Assembly: GCA_018828825.1 (NCBI GenBank) | Contig: JAHJUV010000095.1 | Span: forward strand, 1 to 7,404 | Length of the DNA stretch: 7,404 bases | DNA from: Planctomycetota bacterium | GTDB taxonomy: Bacteria; Planctomycetota; Phycisphaerae; Sedimentisphaerales; UBA12454 | Direction: 5' to 3' | Shown here: piece after piece, positions 1 through 5,570 of the stretch | How the letters are laid out: each line of letters begins with the position of its first letter | Numbering within the stretch: position 1 is the first letter of the stretch | Notes under the pieces: generated by a model | Databases searched by the model: none | What the model was told of the DNA's origin: nothing | Seen by the model: only the letters and a program-made list of their open reading frames with translations | Position numbers and translations under genes: made by a program

Positions 1-140
1 TGGGCGGCAAGTAGAAGATTTTTGCTCGCCGGCAAGGAAGACAAATCAGCTTTATCAATAGATAAAGTGGCTTTTGTCTGACACAGACCGGCGACAAAAA
101 GATTCGCTCTGCCGCCAAAATGAATTTTTAGAGGTATCCT
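1..140. other. unresolved left edge (possible gene end, small palindromes)
   Basis: No gene can be assigned with certainty. On the plus strand, frame 1 is open from the window edge to a TGA at 79-81, giving 26 codons that could be the C-terminus of a gene convergent with the MEMO gene. On the minus strand, the frame in phase with the MEMO stop codon is open from 140 to the edge, but it has no ATG, GTG or well-placed TTG start. Both readings have ordinary codon content, so codons do not decide between them. Two short perfect inverted repeats lie here: 50-56 with 61-67 (loop AATA) and 76-80 with 84-88 (loop ACA). Neither has a clear downstream T-run, so they are not convincing terminators. Confidence 0.3.
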
Positions 141-1019
141 TTAGTATACAATTGCTGCGTAGCCGACGCTTTCTTTGCTTGTTTGGTTGAATTTTCTTTC
201 CATAACCTCGTTGCTGTGCGTATGGGCCAAAAGCAATCCTTTTGTTTTACCGAGCGCTTTTGCAGCGGCAATTGTCGCCGCCGCGGCGCCGGGACCGCAG
301 GCGCTCTGGCTCTGCATCGATTCGTTTAGTACCCTCTCGGCCCTCATCTCAATCGCAAGGTCGATAAAAGCGCGGTCGTTGACATCTTTTGCCCATTTAA
401 TTCCCGCCTCGCCGTTGCCCTGCGGATTAAAGCCGTAGCGTGGGCCGTAATGCGTCAGGTCCGTCGAGCCGATGCATACGATTTTCTTATCGGATGCCGA
501 TTTTATACACTCTGCCACATCGATTCCGAGCTTAACGGCATACTCGGCAGGGGAGGTCATTATGGGAACGATTTTGGCCTTCTTGAAAATGTATTGAATG
601 AACGGCACCTGTACCTCGATACTGTGTTCGTATTTATGCACTTCGCAATTTGCCTGTGCGCCTTTGCTTTTTTCTGTAATCGCCGCCGCCAGCTCCTCGT
701 CGATTTTTATCTCGCCCAGCGGCGTAAACCAGCTTCCCTTATCATAGACCGCCGCTTCCGAACCGAAATGGCTGTGCGTCGCTCCGAATATGACGAAGGT
801 ATCGACGTTTTTGTTTGCCTTTTCTATCGCTTTAAATACCATCCCCGCCAGGTCCCCGCTGAACGTCCAGCCTGCGTGCGGAACAAGACCTGCGACGATT
901 TTTTCGGGTAATTTGCCTGTTACGGGCCCCTCGGTAATGCAATCGGCAATTTCGGAACGGCATTGTTTTTCTGTGCCGGGGTAAAATTGGCCGGCCACAA
1001 TGGGTTTTCTCGCTGCCAT
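141..1019 (-). CDS. amrB: AmmeMemoRadiSam system protein B (MEMO1 family)
   Basis: This is a full-length MEMO-family protein (292 aa; family members are usually about 260-300 aa), a cytoplasmic fold related to class III extradiol dioxygenases. The bacterial member usually occurs beside an AMMECR1-domain protein and a radical SAM enzyme, and its biochemical role is not settled. The family signature residues are visible: VPHAGW with His48, GATHSH at 79-84 with His82, EHSIEVQVPF at 131-140, STDLTHYG with Asp187 and His190, and Cys241 in ACGPGA. The histidines and cysteine correspond to the metal/active-site set of human MEMO1. I chose the ATG at 1017-1019. An in-frame GTG lies five codons upstream at 1032-1034, but it overlaps a GGAG Shine-Dalgarno (1029-1032) that sits 9 nt before the ATG. 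Neither amrA nor the radical SAM partner is visible in the window. Confidence in the family is high; the function is inferred only by family. Confidence 0.93.
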   Translation of the reverse strand: MAARKPIVAGQFYPGTEKQCRSEIADCITEGPVTGKLPEKIVAGLVPHAGWTFSGDLAGMVFKAIEKANKNVDTFVIFGATHSHFGSEAAVYDKGSWFTPLGEIKIDEELAAAITEKSKGAQANCEVHKYEHSIEVQVPFIQYIFKKAKIVPIMTSPAEYAVKLGIDVAECIKSASDKKIVCIGSTDLTHYGPRYGFNPQGNGEAGIKWAKDVNDRAFIDLAIEMRAERVLNESMQSQSACGPGAAAATIAAAKALGKTKGLLLAHTHSNEVMERKFNQTSKESVGYAAIVY

Positions 1020-1065
1020 AATTATTTTCTCCACACTTGCATAATAGCAATTAAATAATTATTAT

Positions 1066-1093
1066 ATTATACTGCTTTGGATACGAATAATAA
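1066..1093 (-). promoter_or_regulatory. probable promoter of the MEMO gene
   Basis: On the minus strand a perfect -10 TATAAT (1066-1071) lies 17 nt downstream of a weak -35-like TTTATT. The predicted transcription start is near 1059, about 40 nt before the ATG at 1019. The region is very AT-rich, so a chance match is possible. No experimental support is available. Confidence 0.35.
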
Positions 1094-1109
1094 AAATATT
1101 TTTTATACA

Positions 1110-1166
1110 GTGTAAATCCGTGTTAATCCGTGTCTTAATATAGTCCGTGTTAGTCAGTGTCTAAGG
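1110..1166 (+). repeat. phased degenerate GTGT decamer repeats before purE
   Basis: Five copies of a GTGT-initiated unit lie directly upstream of purE: GTGTAAATCC (1110), GTGTTAATCC (1120), GTGTCTTAAT plus a 7-nt spacer ending in AGTCC (1130), GTGTTAGTCA (1147) and GTGTCTAAGG (1157). Spacing is exactly 10 nt except for the one 17-nt step. The last copy runs into the purE Shine-Dalgarno (AAGGG, 1163-1167). The units are direct repeats, not palindromes. They could be a dispersed intergenic repeat that invaded the leader or a phased binding site; the sequence alone does not separate these. Confidence 0.7.
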
Positions 1167-1175
1167 GAAAATGCG

Positions 1176-1673
1176 ATGGCTGAAAAAAACAAAATCGTAG
1201 CGGTTGTAATGGGTTCTGACAGCGATATGCCTGTTATGAAGGCCTGTATCGACAAGTTGAAGGATTTCGGTATTGACCCTGTGGTGCGTATTATCTCGGC
1301 GCACAGAACGCCGGATATCGCCGCCGATTTCGCCGACAATGCCGCCAAAAACGGCATAAAGGTGATTATCGCTGCCGCCGGTATGGCCGCTCACCTGGCC
1401 GGCGCATTGGCCGCAAGGACAACCTTGCCGATTATCGGCGTCCCGCTTTGTGCTTCTGAATCGCCGGCGGGTATCGATGCGTTATTAAGTACCGTCCAGA
1501 TGCCGCCGGGCGTTCCAGTAGCGTCTATGGCGATTGGAAAAGCAGGCGCGATAAACGCCGCTGTTTTCGCCGTACAGATTCTTGCGCTGGCCGATGAAAA
1601 AATTGCCGCAAAACTCGCCGATTTCAGAAAGGCCCAGCGCCAAAAGGTAATCGAAAAGGATTCCGCTGTCTGA
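1176..1673 (+). CDS. purE: 5-(carboxyamino)imidazole ribonucleotide mutase, PurE class I
   Basis: PurE rearranges N5-CAIR to CAIR in de novo purine biosynthesis in the cytoplasm, normally after the ATP-dependent carboxylation by PurK. At 165 aa it has the usual length of bacterial class I PurE, which forms an octamer. The motifs match E. coli PurE closely: the phosphate-binding VMGSDSD loop (residues 11-17), SAHRTP (41-46) with the proposed catalytic His43, and AAAGMAAHLAG (66-76) with His73. QMPPGVPVASMAIGKAGA near residues 109-126 is also typical. The ATG at 1176 follows AAGGG at 1163-1167 with 8 nt spacing; an ATG at 1171 is out of frame. No purK is adjacent, so the partner must be encoded elsewhere or replaced. 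About 130 nt separate it from the next gene. Confidence 0.97.
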   Translation: MAEKNKIVAVVMGSDSDMPVMKACIDKLKDFGIDPVVRIISAHRTPDIAADFADNAAKNGIKVIIAAAGMAAHLAGALAARTTLPIIGVPLCASESPAGIDALLSTVQMPPGVPVASMAIGKAGAINAAVFAVQILALADEKIAAKLADFRKAQRQKVIEKDSAV

Positions 1674-1715
1674 TTTTAAAATTTCAGATTGTTGAATGAA
1701 AAAGGGGAAATGAAA

Positions 1716-1735
1716 AACAGAAAATTATTTCTGTT
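1716..1735. other. AT-rich stem-loop downstream of purE
   Basis: A perfect 8-bp inverted repeat, AACAGAAA and TTTCTGTT, is separated by the 4-nt loop ATTA. It lies 43 nt after the purE stop. The stem is weak and no T-run follows on the plus strand, so it is only a possible terminator or mRNA 3'-end structure. The rest of 1674-1803 shows no other clear signal. Confidence 0.35.
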
Positions 1736-1803
1736 CTTATCACCATTGGTCAAATTGAAGATATTTATTAAGCAAATTAAATTATAAAACAAGGAAGGCG
1801 ATT

Positions 1804-3033
1804 ATGACTCTCTTTATTGCAAGTATTCTTGTTGCGCTGTGCGTTTCTTTTTTCTGTTCACTGCTCGAGGCAACCGTCTTGAGCCTGACCCCGACCCAGA
1901 TAGCTGTGATTTCCTCCAAACGGCCGATGCTCGGCAAAATCTGGCAGGGCTTCAAGGCAAATATCGAAAGGCCCATAGCTGTCATTCTGCTCCTGAATAC
2001 CGCTGCTATTTCAATCGGTGCCTCCGTCGCCGGTGCACAATTTAACAAACTTTTCGGAAGCAGGTGGATTATCCTGTTTTCGATATTCTTCACATTTATT
2101 ATGCTTCAATTCTCTGAAATCCTCCCCAAAACGTTGGGTGTCCGGTTCAACCGGAAATTAGCCGCCTTCATCGCTTTGCCGTTGAGCGCAAGCATTAAAA
2201 TCCTCACGCCGGTGATAAAATTGATTAATTGGATTAACAGTCCTTTCGAAGCAAAGGGCTCCGCCGCCGCGGGCATCGCGACAGCGGACGAAATCGCTGC
2301 TATGGCCGGCTTGAGCAGACTCTCCAACCATATAGATTTTCAGCAGGAACGCATTATCAAAGGTGCGTGCCGTTTAGCGGGCTTGACTGTACAGCAGGTT
2401 ATGATTCCGATTGAACACGTGACCTTTCTTTCAACATCTCAGACACCCCCGCAGGCCGTTACATCATCGCACTCCGATTTACATACACGCTATCCGGTTT
2501 GCCAGGACAATGACCGTAATATCGTCGTAGGTTATGTGAATTTCAAGGAAATGATTTCATTTATGGAAACTCATCCGGCCGATTCGTCTTTTATAGGGAT
2601 AATTCGGCCGGTACATTTTACAATGCCCGCCGATTCTGCCGCCGACCTGATGAAGACATTTATGGCCCAGCATGTTCATATATCTATTGTTCGCGACAAA
2701 GACGGAAAGACCCTCGGAATGGTAACTCTCGAAGATGTCGTTGAAGAGCTCATCGGCGAACTCGAAGATGAATTTGACCGTCTGCCGCGTATGTTTCACG
2801 CACTCAGCGGCGGAATCTGGATGGTTGGCGGCGGAATGCATATGGCCGAATTATCCAGCCAAATGCAAACACCTCTCTCTGATTCGCAGGAAACACTTTC
2901 TGCCTGGCTCTCCGGAAAACTTGGACATGCTCCCAAACTCGGAGATGTTTATAGCCAGGACCAAATGGAATTTACTGTCCGCAGATTGCGCAGGGGAAAA
3001 GCTTTCGAAGTCGCCATCAGACGTTTGGACTAA
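1804..3033 (+). CDS. CNNM/CorC-type (DUF21) membrane protein with CBS pair and transport-associated domain
   Basis: This is a 409-aa inner-membrane protein of the family that includes CNNM and MpfA/YrkA-type Mg2+ exporters and the CorC/HlyC cobalt-magnesium efflux accessory proteins. The N-terminal DUF21 domain has hydrophobic segments at about 3-30, 57-77, 87-107 and 118-140. It carries the conserved SLLEATVLSLTP region (19-30), NTAA (65-68) and EILPKTLG (105-112). A CBS pair follows at about 190-315, and its second half ends in TLEDVVEELIGELEDEFD (308-325), the strong family hallmark. The C-terminal CorC_HlyC-type domain covers about 335-409. The linker and first CBS domain look somewhat divergent. 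The start is supported by AAGGAAGG (1791-1798), 5 nt before the ATG. It is transcribed alone and followed by a strong terminator. Ion specificity cannot be read from sequence. Confidence 0.92.
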   Translation: MTLFIASILVALCVSFFCSLLEATVLSLTPTQIAVISSKRPMLGKIWQGFKANIERPIAVILLLNTAAISIGASVAGAQFNKLFGSRWIILFSIFFTFIMLQFSEILPKTLGVRFNRKLAAFIALPLSASIKILTPVIKLINWINSPFEAKGSAAAGIATADEIAAMAGLSRLSNHIDFQQERIIKGACRLAGLTVQQVMIPIEHVTFLSTSQTPPQAVTSSHSDLHTRYPVCQDNDRNIVVGYVNFKEMISFMETHPADSSFIGIIRPVHFTMPADSAADLMKTFMAQHVHISIVRDKDGKTLGMVTLEDVVEELIGELEDEFDRLPRMFHALSGGIWMVGGGMHMAELSSQMQTPLSDSQETLSAWLSGKLGHAPKLGDVYSQDQMEFTVRRLRRGKAFEVAIRRLD

Positions 3034-3038
3034 TTTTA

Positions 3039-3090
3039 ACCCCCGGACCTTTACCCGCCGTAGGCGGGTGTGCCGGGGGTCTTTTTATTT
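3039..3090 (+). terminator. two-tier intrinsic terminator of the CNNM-type gene
   Basis: An outer GC-rich stem, ACCCCCGG (3039-3046) with CCGGGGGT (3073-3080), encloses a second perfect stem, ACCCGCC (3053-3059) with GGCGGGT (3063-3069) and loop GTA. The structure is followed by CTTTTTATTT. It begins 5 nt after the stop codon. The hairpin plus T-run is a classical Rho-independent terminator; the inner stem is an extra tier that may be a small inserted palindrome. Confidence 0.9.
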
Positions 3091-3121
3091 ATTCATAGTA
3101 TGGATGTTGTAAGGTAAAAAC

Positions 3122-3298
3122 ATGTATCTGGATAAAAACAGCCTTTTCTTCGGATATCCAGCATCTTTGACCAGGAAGGTATTTCGTAAATTAGAGTTTG
3201 GCTATGCCGATGAGCAATTTTTTTCTCATCATATGGGAATTAATCAAGCGGAGGCTGCTATATTGATTATAACCTGTTTCAAAACTGCCTTAACGTAA
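3122..3298 (+). CDS. 58-codon small ORF running into the IS remnant, unknown function
   Basis: An ATG at 3122 preceded by AAGG (7-8 nt upstream) opens a 58-codon frame ending in TAA at 3296-3298. I do not recognise the product. It has an N-terminal MYLDKNSLFFGYP segment, a charged middle containing KVFRKLEF and a hydrophobic AAILII stretch near the end. The last roughly ten codons overlap, on the opposite strand, the 3' end of the transposase remnant and the probable IS end. The present C-terminus is therefore likely derived from IS sequence. It may be the 5' part of a gene truncated by the insertion, or a chance frame in a 180-nt gap. No homologue is claimed. Confidence 0.3.
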   Translation: MYLDKNSLFFGYPASLTRKVFRKLEFGYADEQFFSHHMGINQAEAAILIITCFKTALT

Positions 3299-3671
3299 TT
3301 AAGATACAAGCGATATGAAAGAAGCCCTGATAAACAGTAAGCTTTCTATCCCAACAGACAACAAGTGTACGGAAGTTTTGCAGCCATGCAAAAGTCCGCT
3401 CAACCGTCCATCTACGCTTGTATCGCCGCAATTTGCGGCCATCCTGATATTTCTTTTTCTTATTATTACTCCGGTACGGGCATATCAATTCGATGCCACG
3501 CTCGGCCAATCTTTCACGAAGCGGGTCGCTGTCATATCCCTTATCGGCAACGATCCTTTTCGGGTTTTTTCTGGGACGACCACGTCCTCGTCTTGGCACG
3601 GCGATCTTCTCAATAGTCGGCTCCAACAACTTTATCTCACTCGGCGAGGCTGCTTTGACAAGAGAATTATA
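3265..3671 (-). mobile_element. truncated IS5-family insertion sequence
   Basis: This is the element to which the transposase remnant belongs. One end is probably kept just beyond the transposase stop, around 3265-3286, where GTTTTGAAACAGGTTAT reads on the minus strand and resembles the ends of IS5-group elements. The other end and half of the transposase are lost; the break lies within about 15 nt of the 3' end of tRNA-Thr. The outer boundary is approximate because no second terminal repeat or target duplication remains for comparison. Confidence 0.6.
3279..3671 (-). pseudogene. IS5-family transposase, C-terminal remnant
   Basis: About 130 codons of the C-terminal half of an IS4/IS5-type DDE transposase remain intact. 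Recognisable parts are a SEIKLLEPT-like segment, the basic RRGRGRPRKNPKR stretch, ADKGYDSD carrying the second catalytic Asp (codon 3543-3545), the GRKLRRYKRRW motif, and VERTFAWL carrying the catalytic Glu (codon 3399-3401), then GFFHIACILITLRQF at the end. The N-terminal half with the first catalytic Asp is missing, so it cannot be active. The frame remains open further upstream only because it reads through the tRNA gene. The residues encoded there, beginning MWVQVPSS, are a tRNA artefact, so I start the remnant just after the tRNA. The intact 3' half suggests a fairly recent truncation. Confidence 0.85.
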
Positions 3672-3674
3672 AAA

Positions 3675-3746
3675 AGCCGATGACGGGACTTGAACCCACA
3701 ACCTCGGCTTTACGAAAGCCGTGCTCTACCGTTGAGCTACATCGGC
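3675..3746 (-). tRNA. tRNA-Thr(CGT)
   Basis: The minus strand folds into a complete 72-nt cloverleaf. The acceptor stem is GCCGATG with CATCGGC. The D arm is GCTC-AACGGTA-GAGC. The anticodon arm is CGGCT-TTCGTAA-AGCCG with anticodon CGT, which reads ACG (Thr). The variable loop has 5 nt and the T arm has loop TTCAAGT. The discriminator base is T and CCA is not encoded; a TTTTT run follows directly. The T stem contains two G-U pairs. Its 3' end abuts the IS remnant. The 5' side is preceded by a promoter about 85 nt away and a palindromic repeat element. Confidence 0.95.
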
Positions 3747-3751
3747 GTAAA

Positions 3752-3833
3752 AAAGAAGTAAGGAAACAAGGATGCAAGGAATGGCTTCGCCGTTTTTCCT
3801 TATTTCCTTACCTCTTTAGTTCCTTGCTTCTTC
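3752..3833. repeat. palindromic element of phased 8-nt AAGGARNY units in the tRNA leader
   Basis: The left arm, read on the plus strand, has consecutive 8-nt units AAAGAAGT, AAGGAAAC, AAGGATGC and AAGGAATG (3752-3783). The right arm, read on the minus strand, has GAAGAAGC, AAGGAACT, AAAGAGGT, AAGGAAAT and AAGGAAAA (3833 down to 3794). The arms are therefore inverted arrays of one purine-rich octamer. They can pair as 3759-3772 with 3797-3810 (13 of 14) or, in another register, as 3774-3781 with 3820-3827 (8 of 8). A small apical hairpin, AATGGC-TTC-GCCGTT (3780-3794), sits between them. The element fills nearly the whole predicted transcribed leader of tRNA-Thr. Confidence 0.8.
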
Positions 3834-3838
3834 ATCTG

Positions 3839-3867
3839 AATATAACCCGTCTGGCGAATATTGTAAA
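3839..3867 (-). promoter_or_regulatory. sigma70-like promoter of tRNA-Thr
   Basis: On the minus strand a -35 TTTACA (3862-3867) and a -10 TATATT (3839-3844) are separated by exactly 17 nt; each matches consensus at 5 of 6 positions. Transcription would start near 3832, giving a leader of about 85 nt before the tRNA 5' end at 3746. The spacing and quality make this one of the better promoter predictions in the window. Confidence 0.6.
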
Positions 3868-3912
3868 GCAAAAGCCTTTTATCATCATTTGCTGCAAATG
3901 TTTATAATGTTC

Positions 3913-3973
3913 TTGATAGTTCTTCAAAATGTGTTATAAAAATTTGGCACAACAAATGAACCGGTTTTATAAT
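3913..3973 (+). promoter_or_regulatory. probable gnd promoter region with AACCGGTT palindrome
   Basis: Two overlapping candidates precede gnd. The better one is TTGGCA (3944-3949), an 18-nt spacer and a perfect TATAAT (3968-3973). The other is TTGATA (3913-3918), a 16-nt spacer and TATAAA (3935-3940). The 8-bp palindrome AACCGGTT (3959-3966) lies in the spacer of the first, where a repressor could act, but a single short palindrome is weak evidence. The leader would be about 95 nt. The rest of 3974-4077 is AT-rich with no other clear structure. Confidence 0.45.
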
Positions 3974-4077
3974 CATTTATTAAAAAAGGACTTATAATAA
4001 ATCATACTGCTTTACGATAGCGAAAATCCGCAAATAATTAAAAACAGATTCAGCTAATAAATAAGGAGTAAATGCAA

Positions 4078-5529
4078 ATGTCAAAAGCTGATATTGGACT
4101 TATTGGTCTTGCGGTAATGGGTGAGAATCTCATCCTCAATATGGAAAGCAAAGGTTTTACCGTTGCCTGTTTTAATCGTACCGTTTCGAAAGTCGATAAC
4201 TTTATAAACGGCAGGGCAAAGGGCAAAAATATAATCGGCTGTCATTCAATCGAAGAGCTTTGCGCAAAGGTTAAAACGCCGCGCAAAGTGATGCTGATGA
4301 TAAAAGCAGGTCAGGCCGTCGACGATTTTATCGAGTTATTACTGCCGCATCTTGAAAACGGCGATATTATTATTGACGGCGGCAACAGTCATTTCCCGGA
4401 TACTACCCGCAGGACGAAATATGTCGAAAGCAAAGGCAAACTTTATATCGGCACCGGCGTTTCCGGCGGCGAAGAGGGCGCTTTGACAGGCCCATCTATT
4501 ATGCCGGGCGGCTCTCCGGCGGCGTGGATTTCCATAAAACCGATATTCCAGAAAATTGCCGCTCATACCGCAGATGGCGAACCCTGCTGCGACTGGGTCG
4601 GCGAAAACGGCGCAGGTCATTTTGTGAAAATGGTCCACAACGGTATCGAATACGGCGATATGCAGATGATTTGCGAAACATATCAAATGATGAAGCAGGG
4701 CCTTGGGATGACAAACGACGAGATGCACAAGGTTCTTGCCGAATGGAACAAAGGCGAACTCGATTCGTACTTAATCGAAATTACCCGCGATATTCTCGGC
4801 TATAAAGACGAGCAGGGCAATGAGGTTGTCGATTTAATTCTCGATACGGCAGGGCAGAAGGGCACGGGAAAATGGGCCGCTATCGCCGCTCTCGATGCAG
4901 GCCAGCCGCTGACGCTTATCGGCGAAGCCGTGTTCGCAAGATGTCTGTCGGCACTGAAGGAAGAACGCGTCGAGGCTTCGAAAATACTTGCCGGCCCTTC
5001 AAAACCGTTCAAAGGTGACAAGGCAAAAATGGCAGATGATTTGAGCAAGGCGCTCTACGCATCGAAAATCGTCAGCTATGCCCAGGGCTATCAGCTTATG
5101 AGAGCTGTCGCGAAAGAATCCGGCTGGAATCTTAACTACGGCAGAATCGCTCTTATGTGGCGGGGCGGCTGCATTATCCGTTCAGCGTTCCTATGCAAGA
5201 TAAAGGATGCGTTCAGGAAAGACCCGGAGCTTGTGAACCTGCTGCTCGAGCCGTTCTTCAAACGCGCGGTCAAGAAATCGCAAAGTTCGTGGAGAAGGGT
5301 TGTCAGGGCGGCCGTTGATTTGGGTGTCCCGATGCCGGCGATTAGTGCGGCCCTGGCTTATTATGATGGCTATCGTACCGAGAGACTGCCGGCAAATCTG
5401 CTGCAGGCCCTGAGAGATTACTTCGGCGCTCATACTTACGAAAGAGTCGATAAGGCTCGCGGCGAGTTTTTCCATACAAACTGGACAGGCCGCGGCGGCA
5501 CAACAAGTGCATCCACTTATACAGTGTAA
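4078..5529 (+). CDS. gnd: 6-phosphogluconate dehydrogenase (decarboxylating)
   Basis: Gnd oxidatively decarboxylates 6-phosphogluconate to ribulose-5-phosphate with NADP+ in the oxidative pentose phosphate pathway (cytoplasm). At 483 aa it is a full-length, long-form dimeric enzyme. An N-terminal Rossmann domain starts with GLIGLAVMG (7-15). FNRT at 32-35 is the usual NADP-preferring feature. IDGGNSHFPDTTRR (98-111) and VSGGEEGALTGPSIMPGG (128-145) follow. The active-site KMVHNGIEYGD has Lys184, His187, Asn188 and Glu191, matching Lys183 and Glu190 of E. coli. The C-terminal HTYERVDKARGEFFHTNW region supplies the residues that complete the partner's active site. I chose the second ATG (4078): AAGGAG (4063-4068) is 9 nt before it but only 3 nt before the ATG at 4072, and MSK matches other family starts. 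A probable co-transcribed gene follows after 41 nt. Confidence 0.97.
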   Translation: MSKADIGLIGLAVMGENLILNMESKGFTVACFNRTVSKVDNFINGRAKGKNIIGCHSIEELCAKVKTPRKVMLMIKAGQAVDDFIELLLPHLENGDIIIDGGNSHFPDTTRRTKYVESKGKLYIGTGVSGGEEGALTGPSIMPGGSPAAWISIKPIFQKIAAHTADGEPCCDWVGENGAGHFVKMVHNGIEYGDMQMICETYQMMKQGLGMTNDEMHKVLAEWNKGELDSYLIEITRDILGYKDEQGNEVVDLILDTAGQKGTGKWAAIAALDAGQPLTLIGEAVFARCLSALKEERVEASKILAGPSKPFKGDKAKMADDLSKALYASKIVSYAQGYQLMRAVAKESGWNLNYGRIALMWRGGCIIRSAFLCKIKDAFRKDPELVNLLLEPFFKRAVKKSQSSWRRVVRAAVDLGVPMPAISAALAYYDGYRTERLPANLLQALRDYFGAHTYERVDKARGEFFHTNWTGRGGTTSASTYTV

Positions 5530-5570
5530 GAATAAAGATATTTTCTATTTTTAGATGATAAGGATATCAT

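Noticed and set aside
450..911. 153-codon plus-strand ORF inside the MEMO gene
   Set aside because: It is a frame shadow on the opposite strand of a clearly conserved gene, and its cysteine- and arginine-rich composition is not protein-like.
1110..1166. Reading the GTGT repeats as a CRISPR array
   Set aside because: The units are about 10 nt, directly abutting and degenerate, with no spacers and no cas genes.
1710..1787. 25-codon ORF starting MKNRKLFLFLSP upstream of the CNNM-type gene
   Set aside because: The only GGGG motif is 2 nt from the ATG, too close for a Shine-Dalgarno, and a stem-loop occupies its first half. It is short and AT-rich with no supporting signal.
3209..3230. GATGAG/CTCATC inverted repeat with T-rich loop
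   Set aside because: The 6-bp stem has a 10-nt loop and no following T-run. It falls inside the possible small ORF and is within chance expectation.
3675..3701. Transposase frame extended upstream to an ATG at 3701
   Set aside because: Those residues are read through the 3' part of the tRNA-Thr gene; the MWVQVPSS-type start is a well-known tRNA translation artefact.
3680..3907. 75-codon plus-strand ORF across the tRNA and its leader
   Set aside because: It is antisense to tRNA-Thr and the palindromic repeat; its protein-like start comes from tRNA sequence.
3944..3962. Possible sigma54 promoter beginning TTGGCAC
   Set aside because: The required -12 GC element at the correct spacing is absent, so a sigma70-type reading of the region fits better.
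4339..4728. 129-codon minus-strand ORF within gnd
   Set aside because: It lies entirely antisense to conserved gnd sequence, has no ribosome-binding site of note and resembles no family.
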